From JBFAPK01 sp040676675 (GTDB lineage: Bacteria; Actinomycetota; Actinomycetes; Mycobacteriales; Micromonosporaceae): a DNA stretch of 64,000 nucleotides. The translations under genes were made by a program, and so were the position numbers. The notes under the pieces are model-generated. The model ran no database searches. It saw only the letters and a program-made list of their open reading frames with translations, and had not been told where the DNA came from. This document shows, piece by piece, positions 1 through 7,655 of this stretch. The stretch's first letter is position 1; each line of letters opens with the position of its first letter. The DNA is taken from assembly GCF_040676675.1 (NCBI RefSeq), contig NZ_JBFAPK010000018.1, forward strand, positions 62,001-126,000. Direction: 5' to 3'.

Positions 1-934
1 GTACCGGCAGGCCGGCCGCGCGCCGGGCCAGGATGGCGGCACCGACCTGCGCGGCCACCGCCCCGAACGCGGACGGGTGGATCTCGGGGGCGCTGCGCCA
101 GGCCAGCGCCGCGCGCAGCGCCTCGCGTACCGGGTCGAAGAGCTGGGCCCCCGCCCCGGCGAGCCCGCCGCCGAGGATGATGCGGGCCGGGTCGAGCGTG
201 AGGGTCAGCGTGGCCAGCGCGGTACCCAGCGCGAGCGTGGCGGCGTCCCAGACCGAGCGGGCGACGGGATCCCGGTCGACCGCGGCGGCGATGGCCCGGC
301 TGTCCAGCCCCGGCGTCCCGCCGAGCCGGGCGTAGCGCTTCGCGATCCCGCCCGCCGAGGCGTAGACCTCCAGGCAGCCCCGCTGCCCGCAGCTGCACGG
401 CTCCCCGCCCGGATAGACCGGGATGTGGCCGACCTCCCCGGCCGAGAAGGCGGTACCGGGCACGGGTGCGCCGCCCAGCACCACCGTGGCGGCGATGCCG
501 GTGCCGAGCGGCAGCAGCAGGAAGCTGTCGAGACCTCGGGCCGCCCCGCCGACCGCCTCGGCGACGCCGGCCGCCCGGGCGTCGTGCCCGACGGCCACGG
601 GCAGCCCCAGTTCCTCGCGCACCAGCGCCCGCAGCGGGACGTCCCGGAACCTGATGTTCGAGGCGTACCGCACCACGCCGGCGGCCTCGTCGACGATGCC
701 CGGCGAGACCACCCCGATCCCGGCCGGCGTCTCGCCGAGCCGCAACGCCTCGTCGCGCAGCCGGCGGCAGACCGCCCGTACCGCGCCGACCGGGTCGTCC
801 TGGGCGTCCGACGGCTCGACGATCGAGTGCCGGACGCGGCCGTCCCCGCCGACGACGGACCCCTTCAGTGTCGTGCCGCCGATGTCGACCGCGAGCACGC
901 AGCCGTCGCCGGACCGGGTAGCGGGTTCGGTCAC
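1..934 (-). CDS. ROK-family sugar kinase (partial, runs off left edge)
   Basis: ROK kinases phosphorylate hexoses or amino sugars with ATP. Translating from the GTG at 934 gives an N-terminal phosphate-binding motif (AVDIGGTTLKG, residues about 15-25) and the ROK zinc signature CSCGQRGCLE near residue 190. About 311 codons are visible, so only the last few residues are missing. The start overlaps the stop of the upstream M81 gene as GTGA (931-934), which implies translational coupling in the order ROK regulator, M81, ROK kinase. The substrate cannot be read from sequence; glucose, N-acetylglucosamine and N-acetylmannosamine are all used by the family. Confidence 0.9.
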   Translation of the reverse strand, partial: MTEPATRSGDGCVLAVDIGGTTLKGSVVGGDGRVRHSIVEPSDAQDDPVGAVRAVCRRLRDEALRLGETPAGIGVVSPGIVDEAAGVVRYASNIRFRDVPLRALVREELGLPVAVGHDARAAGVAEAVGGAARGLDSFLLLPLGTGIAATVVLGGAPVPGTAFSAGEVGHIPVYPGGEPCSCGQRGCLEVYASAGGIAKRYARLGGTPGLDSRAIAAAVDRDPVARSVWDAATLALGTALATLTLTLDPARIILGGGLAGAGAQLFDPVREALRAALAWRSAPEIHPSAFGAVAAQVGAAILARRAAGLPV

Positions 935-2400
935 CGGGTCACCACGGTCAGGTCTGCGGCGAAGTCGCGATCGAGGGGAAAGACCGGCCGCTGGACCCGC
1001 CGGTACGGCAGCCGTTCGAGGTGCTGGTCGACGCCGCCGGGGGTGAGCGCGAGCCGCCAGTCGCCGGCCGCCGCGAAGAGTTCGGGTTCGAGGTAGCCGA
1101 TCTTCACCACCACGAGGTCCACCGCGTCCACCTCGACGCCCAGCCGGGCGTACGAGGCGAGCAGCCGGTACTGCATGCGGCGGGAGGTGAGGAAGACGCT
1201 CACCCCGCCGACCCGTACGCTCACGCACCGGCCGCCGTCCGGGTCGTCCGCGACCGCCTCCAGCACGCCGTCGAGCCGTACCGGACCGGGTTCCCGCGGG
1301 TCGATGCGCCCGCCGGCGGCGACGCTGACCGGCGAGCCGATCGGCAGGTCCGCGACCTGGGCCACCGCCTCCGGGTCGACCAGCGAGGCGTAGACCGCCC
1401 GCAGCGACCCGGCGCGGACCTCGGGCCGGGCCAGCAGCCGGTCGAGGGCGAAGGTGACGTCGTCGGCGCCGCCGGCACCGGGGTTGTCCCCGGAGTCGCT
1501 GATGAAGAAGGGGCGCCGGGCCGGGTCGGCCACCGCCGCCACCGCCGTGTCGAGGCACTCGTCCATCGAGCCGGTGGGGGCCACGAAGGCGAACTCGTCG
1601 CGCGCCGCCCAGAAGTGTTCGGCGAGTTCCCGGGCCGCCTCGGTGGCCGCCGTGGCGTCGGTGCCGGTGGCGACGACCGCGCCGCGGCAGCGCGGCTGGT
1701 CGGCCCAGGCGAAGCCGATCCAGATGGCCGCGTCGACGACCCCCGCTCGGGCCTCGATCTCGGGGATGCGCGCGTACAGCCCGCGCGCGGGCTCCTCCCG
1801 GGTGCTGGTCATCTCGCCGGGCAGCAGGATCGGCACGTGCACCAGCGCCTTGTGCGGGCGCTCCTGCCGGCGCAGCGCCTCCACCAGGTTGCGGGCGGCG
1901 CGCTCGCGGGTCTCCCAGACGTCGACGTGCGGCGCGGTGCGGTAGCAGGTGAGCAGGTCGCAGCCGTCGAAGAGCACCGGCGAGACGTTGCCGTGCAGGT
2001 CCATCGCGGCGGAGACGAACGGCTCGGGCCCGATCACCGAGCGGATGGCGGTGATCAGGTCGCCCTCGGCGTCGTCCCGACCGACCACGCTCATCGCGCC
2101 GTGGATGTCGAGCAGCATGCCGTCCAGCGGGCCGGCCGCGGCCAGCCGCTCCACGATCTCCGTGGCCCAGGCGTCGTAGGTGCCGGGCTCGACCGCCCCG
2201 CCGGGCAGGGCGCGGGCGTGCAGCAGCGGTATCCACTCGACGTCCGCGGCCCAGGGCGCCGCCGGCGAGAGCCAGTCGTACCGCGCCAGCAGCGCGTCGT
2301 CCCGGGTCACCTCGAAGTCGGCGGCGGTGCTCAGGTGGGGCGAGAAGGTGCTGGACTCGATGTGTATGCCGCCGATGGCGATGCGCAGCGGGTGGGGCAC
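931..2400 (-). CDS. M81-family metallopeptidase (MlrC-like)
   Basis: The 489-residue protein matches the M81/MlrC family, zinc enzymes named after the linear-microcystin hydrolase. Visible family features are IGGIHIESSTFSP at the N terminus, DIHGAM near residue 95, DLHGN near residue 135 and TSRRMQY in the C-terminal domain. GTG at 2400 is preceded by GAGGAGA at 8 bases, so the start is well supported. It lies 12 bp after the ROK regulator and overlaps the ROK kinase by 4 bp. Actinobacterial M81 proteins often lie beside family-5 ABC importers, which suggests a role in processing an imported amide or peptide-like compound. The natural substrate is unknown. Confidence 0.88.
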   Translation of the reverse strand: MPHPLRIAIGGIHIESSTFSPHLSTAADFEVTRDDALLARYDWLSPAAPWAADVEWIPLLHARALPGGAVEPGTYDAWATEIVERLAAAGPLDGMLLDIHGAMSVVGRDDAEGDLITAIRSVIGPEPFVSAAMDLHGNVSPVLFDGCDLLTCYRTAPHVDVWETRERAARNLVEALRRQERPHKALVHVPILLPGEMTSTREEPARGLYARIPEIEARAGVVDAAIWIGFAWADQPRCRGAVVATGTDATAATEAARELAEHFWAARDEFAFVAPTGSMDECLDTAVAAVADPARRPFFISDSGDNPGAGGADDVTFALDRLLARPEVRAGSLRAVYASLVDPEAVAQVADLPIGSPVSVAAGGRIDPREPGPVRLDGVLEAVADDPDGGRCVSVRVGGVSVFLTSRRMQYRLLASYARLGVEVDAVDLVVVKIGYLEPELFAAAGDWRLALTPGGVDQHLERLPYRRVQRPVFPLDRDFAADLTVVTR

Positions 2401-2412
2401 GGGCGGTTCTCC

Positions 2413-3561
2413 TCAGGCGGTTCGGACGTCGGCCGCGGCGCGCACCAGATGCCCGAGCCCGACCAGGGCCGCATCCGGGCCCGCGACGCTGGCCTCGATG
2501 GACAGGGACTGGGTCATCGACGGCAGGCAGCGCTCGTAGAGCATGCCGCGGGCCGCGGCCACGTAGACGTCGAGGCTGGAGAGGGCGCCACCGATCACCA
2601 CGGCGTCGGGGTTGAGGAAGTTCACCAGGCCCGACAGCGCCACCCCGAGCAGCCCGCCGGCGTGGCGCACCAGGGTCACCGCGGTCGGCTCGGCGTCGGT
2701 GACGGCGGCGATGACGTCGCGGGTACGGGCCACCTTGAGGCCCTGCTCGGCGAGTTGGCGGACCAGGGCAGCGCCGCTGGCGACCGTCTCCAGGCAGCCG
2801 CGGCTGCCGCAGGAGCAGTGCCGCTCGCCGCTGTCGGCCACCCGTACGTGGGTCACGTCGCCGCTGAGCCCTCGGCCGCCGCGGTAGATCTGCCCGCCGC
2901 TGACCAGGCAACCGCCGATGCCGGTACCGGCCTTGACGTAGATCATCTCTTCGCCCGCGCGGTCGCGGACCACGTACTCGCCGATCGCGGCCGACTTGGC
3001 GTCGTTGTCGACGACCACCGGCACGTTGAACCGTTCGGCGAGGTCCACCCGCGCGTCGACGCCGCTCCAGCCGGGCATCCGGGCCGGCCCGACCAGCCGG
3101 CCGTGCGGGAAGTCGACCGGGCCGGGCAGGGCCACCCCGATCCCGAGCATCGCCTGGCCGGGCGCGCTCGTCGTACGGATCCGCCCGAACGCCTCCGCGA
3201 CCACGTCGAAGACCTCGCCGGGCCCGGCCGCGATCTCGATGGCGATCTCCTCGGCCGCGAGCAGTCGCCCGTCCGGGGTGCAGAGGCCGACGCGGGCGTG
3301 CTGCGCGCCCAGTTCGGCCACGGCGACGACGCCCTCGGCCCCGCGCAGCCGCAGGATGCGCGGTCGCCGTCCGCCGGTGGAGCGGCCCACCCCTTCTTCC
3401 AGGATGGCGCCCTCCTCCAGGAGGCGCCGGACCAGACCGGTGACGGTCGAGGGGGCGACCTGCAACGCCTCCACGAGCTCGGCCCGGGAGGCGACCTTGC
3501 CGCTGGCGAGCAGGTGGAGGGTCTGCTCGCGCAGGGTGGTGGAGATCGACGGGTCCGACAT
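2413..3561 (-). CDS. ROK-family transcriptional regulator
   Basis: The 382-residue protein has an N-terminal winged helix (LREQTLHLLASGKVASRAEL then STVTGLVRRL, residues about 9-50) fused to a ROK sugar-binding domain with the zinc motif CSCGSRGCLE. This is the NagC/XylR layout. The start at 3561 is chosen over an upstream ATG because AGGAGAGGT sits just before it and the 28-residue extension is arginine-rich and not family-like. It is first in the leftward operon and divergent from the ABC transporter, so it most likely represses both operons until a sugar ligand binds. A weak promoter (TTATTC, 17 bp, TAGGAT) can be read upstream on the minus strand. Confidence 0.92.
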   Translation of the reverse strand: MSDPSISTTLREQTLHLLASGKVASRAELVEALQVAPSTVTGLVRRLLEEGAILEEGVGRSTGGRRPRILRLRGAEGVVAVAELGAQHARVGLCTPDGRLLAAEEIAIEIAAGPGEVFDVVAEAFGRIRTTSAPGQAMLGIGVALPGPVDFPHGRLVGPARMPGWSGVDARVDLAERFNVPVVVDNDAKSAAIGEYVVRDRAGEEMIYVKAGTGIGGCLVSGGQIYRGGRGLSGDVTHVRVADSGERHCSCGSRGCLETVASGAALVRQLAEQGLKVARTRDVIAAVTDAEPTAVTLVRHAGGLLGVALSGLVNFLNPDAVVIGGALSSLDVYVAAARGMLYERCLPSMTQSLSIEASVAGPDAALVGLGHLVRAAADVRTA

Positions 3562-3724
3562 ACCTCTCCTTCTCCGGGCGGCCGTCCGGCGCCGCCCCGA
3601 CCGAGTCGGGGTGCGTACGCTCCGCACGCGGCAGCCGGGCGCCACCGCGAAGCGTATCGGACGTTGCTTCGCCGGGTTCGATCCTAGACTGACAAAAGTA
3701 GGCGAATAAAGAGGGTTCTTTTCG

Positions 3725-3753
3725 TTGACTACTCACTTCGCTCCCGCTACATT
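3725..3753 (+). promoter_or_regulatory. Predicted sigma-70-type promoter for the ABC operon
   Basis: TTGACT (3725-3730) and TACATT (3748-3753) are separated by exactly 17 bp, close to the housekeeping consensus and unusually good for this G+C content. It lies about 100 bp before the solute-binding protein gene and next to an A/T-rich stretch (3685-3724) where the divergent ROK repressor could bind. Confidence 0.6.
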
Positions 3754-3855
3754 CTCGGCATTGAGCGCTCGAGGAGTACCAGGCTGGACGCGAATCCCCA
3801 CGCGAACCCCCCAAGCGCCCTCCAGGCCGGGGCGCGCGCAGATCAGAGGAGACCC

Positions 3856-5655
3856 ATGAGATCCAGATATCGGCGGCGCGCCCTCCGCGGCACGGCAGCC
3901 CTGGCCGGTGCCGTCGCCATCGCGGTGGGGCTGGCCGCGTGCAGCGGCTCGTCCGGGGGCAGCCAGGGCGGAAGCCAGGGCAAGGACACGGTGACCGTCG
4001 CGTTCCGTACCCCCAACTGGATCCTGCCCATCTCGGCGCCCGGCTTCACCCAGGGCGAGAACGCCATCTTCGGCACGGCCCAGTACCGCATGCTCTACCA
4101 GTACAAGCTCGACGGCACGGCGAAGTACAACATCGACGAGCAGCGCTCGATGGCCGGCGCGCCGGAGGTGAGCGACGGCGGCAAGACCCTGACGATCACG
4201 CTGAAGGACAACACGTGGTCGGACGGGAAGCCGGTCACCACCCGGGACATCGAGTTCTGGTGGAACCTGGTCACCAACAACAAGGACAAGTGGGCGTCGT
4301 ACCGCAAGGGCGGCTTCCCGGACAACATCGCCGCCTTCACGGTCAAGGACGCCAAGACCTTCTCGCTGACGACGACCCAGGTCTACAACACCGCCTGGTT
4401 CGTGGACAACCAGCTCAACCGCATCGTCCCGCTGCCCCAGCACGTCTGGGACAAGGACTCCGCGACCGGGTCGGTGAGCGACCTCGACAAAACTCCGGAC
4501 GGGGCGAAGAAAGTTTTCGACTTTCTGACGGCGGCGTCGAAGGACCCGAAGACCTACGCCACGAACGACCTGTGGAAGGTCAACAGCGGGCCGTGGAAGC
4601 TCGACAAGTACGTGCCGAACGGCGAGGTCGTGCTGACCGCGCAGAAGAACTACTCGGGCAGCGACAAGCCGAAGCTGGCCAAGGTGGTGCTGCGGCCGTT
4701 CACCAGTGACGACTCCGAGTTCAACGTGCTGCGCGGCGGGGAGATCGACTACGGCTACATCCCGCCGGCGAACCTCTCCCAGCAGAAGTACCTGGAGTCC
4801 AAGGACTACAAGGTCGCACCCTGGTACGGCTGGTCGATCACGTACCTGGCGCTGAACTTCAACAACCCGAAGTCCGGGCCGCTGTTCAAGCAGCCGTACC
4901 TGCGCCAGGCCATGCAGATGCTGATCGACCAGCCGACGATCAGCAAGGTGATCTGGTCCGGCATGGCCGAGCCGACCTGCGGCCCGGTGCCCCCGAAGCC
5001 CGGTACCGACGGCTCCGCCGGCTGCGCCTACTCCTTCGACCCGGCCAAGGCGAAGCAGCTGCTGGAGAGCCACGGCTGGAAGGTGACCCCGGACGGGAAG
5101 ACCACCTGCCAGTCGGCGGGTAGCGGCGCCGACCAGTGCGGCGAGGGCATCGCCGCCGGTACGCCGCTGGCCTTCACGGTCACCAGCCAGACCGGCTTCT
5201 CGGCCACCACGAAGATGTTCGCCGAGATCAAGTCGCAGATGGGCAAGCTCGGCATCGACCTGACCATCAAGGAGGTGCCGGACTCGGTGGCCGTCACCCC
5301 GGCCTGCAAGCCGAGCGAGGCGACCTGCTCCTGGGACATGTCCTTCTTCGGCTCGCAGGGCAGCTGGTACTACCCGGCGTTCGCCAGCGGCGAGCGGCTC
5401 TTCGCCACCGGTGCCCCGGTGAACCTGGGCAGCTACAGCAACCCGGAGGCGGACCAGCTCATCGAGCAGACCCAGTTCTCCGGCGACGAGAGCACGCTCA
5501 AGGCGTACAACGACCTGCTCGCCAAGGACCTGCCGGTGCTCTGGATGCCGAACCCGGTCTTCCAAATCTCCGCGTACAAGTCCGGCCTGCAGGGCGTCGA
5601 GCCGCAGGACCCGATGAACAGCATGTACTTCCAGGACTGGTCCTGGAAGAACTGA
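3856..5655 (+). CDS. ABC transporter substrate-binding lipoprotein, family 5 (DppA/OppA-like)
   Basis: The 599-residue lipoprotein has a twin-arginine-rich N terminus, a hydrophobic stretch and a lipobox ending in Cys29 (GLAAC), so it should be anchored outside the membrane. The rest is a family-5 solute-binding fold, with the usual DNTWSDGKPVTTRDIEF segment near residue 118. AGAGGAG lies 6 bases before the ATG. It opens an operon with two permeases, a fused ATPase and CutC. Family 5 takes up peptides, but also some oligosaccharides and nickel chelates. The ROK genes opposite make a sugar or glycopeptide ligand plausible. Confidence 0.93.
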   Translation: MRSRYRRRALRGTAALAGAVAIAVGLAACSGSSGGSQGGSQGKDTVTVAFRTPNWILPISAPGFTQGENAIFGTAQYRMLYQYKLDGTAKYNIDEQRSMAGAPEVSDGGKTLTITLKDNTWSDGKPVTTRDIEFWWNLVTNNKDKWASYRKGGFPDNIAAFTVKDAKTFSLTTTQVYNTAWFVDNQLNRIVPLPQHVWDKDSATGSVSDLDKTPDGAKKVFDFLTAASKDPKTYATNDLWKVNSGPWKLDKYVPNGEVVLTAQKNYSGSDKPKLAKVVLRPFTSDDSEFNVLRGGEIDYGYIPPANLSQQKYLESKDYKVAPWYGWSITYLALNFNNPKSGPLFKQPYLRQAMQMLIDQPTISKVIWSGMAEPTCGPVPPKPGTDGSAGCAYSFDPAKAKQLLESHGWKVTPDGKTTCQSAGSGADQCGEGIAAGTPLAFTVTSQTGFSATTKMFAEIKSQMGKLGIDLTIKEVPDSVAVTPACKPSEATCSWDMSFFGSQGSWYYPAFASGERLFATGAPVNLGSYSNPEADQLIEQTQFSGDESTLKAYNDLLAKDLPVLWMPNPVFQISAYKSGLQGVEPQDPMNSMYFQDWSWKN

Positions 5656-5747
5656 CCGGCTCCCGCGAGGAGCCGAGTCGCTGACAGTTTCCGGCTCCGG
5701 TGGCGCCCGCCGCGCCACCGGAGCCCCCGACCGACAGGAGCCGCTCG

Positions 5748-6707
5748 GTGGTCCGGTACCTCGTCACGCGCCTGGGTCAGGCCCTGATCGTCGTCGTGCT
5801 CGTCACGGTGATCACCTTCCTCATCCTGCACCTCCTGCCGGGCGGTGCGGCCCGGGCCACGCTCGGCAAGGAGGCGACGCTGGAGCAGCTCGCGGCCTTC
5901 AACCACGAGATGGGCTACGACCGGCCGTGGTACGTGCAGTACGCGCTCTACGTACAGCGCCTGCTCCACGGCGACCTCGGCTACTCGTTCCAGCTCAACC
6001 AGTCCGTCACCGAGGCGATCGGCCAGCGGCTGCCCAAGACGATGGTGCTGTCGCTGCTCTCGACGGCGCTCGCCATCGTGGTGGCGATTCCGCTCGGCGT
6101 CGTCCAGGCGGTACGGCGCAACCGGTGGCCCGACTACCTGGTGACCGCGCTGTCGCTGCTCGCGTACGCCACGCCCATCTTCTTCATGGGCCTCATGATG
6201 ATCATCTTGTTCTCGCAGGTGTGGCCGATCCTGCCGCCCGAGGCGCCGCAGGGGTTCACCCTCTCCGAGGTCCTCGCCGACCCGGCCGGGCTGGTGCTTC
6301 CCACGGTCACGCTCGCCATCGTCACGATCGCGGCGTACTCCCGGTACGTGCGCTCCTCGATGGTCGACAACCTCAACGAGAACTACGTACGGACCGCGCG
6401 CAGCAAGGGGCTCGGCGAGCGCCGGGTGGTCGTCCGCCACGTCCTGCGCAACGGCCTCTTCCCGGTGATCACACTGCTCGGGATGTACCTGCCCGCGCTG
6501 TTCAGCGGCGCGCTGGTGGTGGAGTCGCTGTTCAACTTCCCCGGCATGGGGCAGCTTTTCTGGCAGGCGGCGCTGAAGCGCGACTTCCCGATCCTGCTCG
6601 GGGTCACCCTGATCATCTCGATCGCCACCGTGTTCGGCGCGCTGATCGCCGACCTGCTCTACGCCGCCGTCGATCCGCGGGTCCGACTTCGAGGGAGCCA
6701 GTCGTGA
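5748..6707 (+). CDS. ABC transporter permease, DppB type
   Basis: The 319-residue inner-membrane permease has six predicted spans. The binding-protein-dependent permease signature (RTARSKGLGERRVVVRH, about residues 218-234) is the loop that docks the ATPase. The GTG start at 5748 is chosen because ACAGGAG ends 7 bases before it; the longer open frame from 5700 adds a proline-rich tail without a ribosome-binding site. Its stop overlaps the next permease start as GTGA (6704-6707). Confidence 0.93.
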   Translation: MVRYLVTRLGQALIVVVLVTVITFLILHLLPGGAARATLGKEATLEQLAAFNHEMGYDRPWYVQYALYVQRLLHGDLGYSFQLNQSVTEAIGQRLPKTMVLSLLSTALAIVVAIPLGVVQAVRRNRWPDYLVTALSLLAYATPIFFMGLMMIILFSQVWPILPPEAPQGFTLSEVLADPAGLVLPTVTLAIVTIAAYSRYVRSSMVDNLNENYVRTARSKGLGERRVVVRHVLRNGLFPVITLLGMYLPALFSGALVVESLFNFPGMGQLFWQAALKRDFPILLGVTLIISIATVFGALIADLLYAAVDPRVRLRGSQS

Positions 6708-7627
6708 CGACACTGTCCGAACCGGTCGGCGTACCGACCGGACCCGCACCGCGGCTCGACGCCGACGAGGCACCCGTACGGGGCCTGTGGCGCCAGGGCG
6801 CGGCCGTCTTCGTGGAGAACCGGCTGGCCGTACTCGGTCTCGGGCTCTTCCTGCTGCTGGCGGCGGTCTGCTTCCTCGGGCCGCTCTTCTACCACACCGA
6901 CCAGGTGCACACCGACCTGTCGGCGGTGCACCTCGCCCCCGGCACCAAGGGGCACCCGCTCGGTACCGACGGGGTCGGCTACGACCAACTCGGCCGGCTG
7001 ATGCTCGGCGGGCAGACCTCGATCGTCGTCGGGCTGGCGGCCGGGATCCTCGCCACCGCCGTCGGCACGATCTGGGGCGCGGTCTCGGGCTTCGTCGGCG
7101 GCTGGGTCGACTCGGCGATGATGCGGGTCGTCGACGCGGTGATGTCGATCCCCGCGCTCTTCCTCTTCATGCTGCTGGCGGCCATCGTCACCCCGAGCGT
7201 GCCGATGCTGATCCTCATCATCGGCGCCTTCGCCTGGCTCGGTCCGGCCCGGCTGGTCCGCGGCGAGGCGCTGAGCCTGCGCAGCCGCGAGTACATCCAG
7301 GCCATGCGCGGGATGGGCGGCACCAGCGGCCGGGCGGTACGCCGGCACATCGTGCCGAACGCCATCGGTACCGTCATCGTCAACGCGACCTTCCAGGTCG
7401 CCGACGCGATCCTCTACGTCGCGTACCTGTCCTTCCTCGGCCTCGGCGTGCCCCCACCGGCGGCCAACTGGGGCGGGATGCTCTCCGACGGCCTCGCGGA
7501 CACCTACAGCGGCCACTGGTGGCTGCTGTACCCGCCCGGCATCGCGATCATCCTCATCGTCCTCGCCTTCAACTTCATCGGCGACGGGCTGAGGGACGCC
7601 TTCGAGGTCCGCCTCCGGCGGCGGTAG
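6704..7627 (+). CDS. ABC transporter permease, DppC type
   Basis: The 307-residue partner permease has an N-terminal cytoplasmic extension, six predicted spans and the EAA-like ATPase docking loop (AMRGMGGTSGRAVRRHI, near residue 200). GTG at 6704 overlaps the DppB stop by 4 bp. DppB and DppC would form the heterodimeric channel. The fused ATPase follows after 28 bp with its own ribosome-binding site (CAGGAG). Confidence 0.93.
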   Translation: MTTLSEPVGVPTGPAPRLDADEAPVRGLWRQGAAVFVENRLAVLGLGLFLLLAAVCFLGPLFYHTDQVHTDLSAVHLAPGTKGHPLGTDGVGYDQLGRLMLGGQTSIVVGLAAGILATAVGTIWGAVSGFVGGWVDSAMMRVVDAVMSIPALFLFMLLAAIVTPSVPMLILIIGAFAWLGPARLVRGEALSLRSREYIQAMRGMGGTSGRAVRRHIVPNAIGTVIVNATFQVADAILYVAYLSFLGLGVPPPAANWGGMLSDGLADTYSGHWWLLYPPGIAIILIVLAFNFIGDGLRDAFEVRLRRR

Positions 7628-7655
7628 CAGGAGCAGGAAGGCAGGAGCACCGAAG

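Noticed and set aside
1021..3687. Very long open frames antisense to the M81 and ROK genes, and similar ones elsewhere (for example 3733-5718, 7884-9896, 9790-12510, 60765-63101)
   Set aside because: They lie opposite well-supported genes, are Arg/Gly/His-rich without family motifs, and are expected from third-codon G+C bias.
3665..3690. GGGTTCGATCC resembling a tRNA T loop
   Set aside because: No matching stem or acceptor arm around it; it lies in the divergent promoter region.
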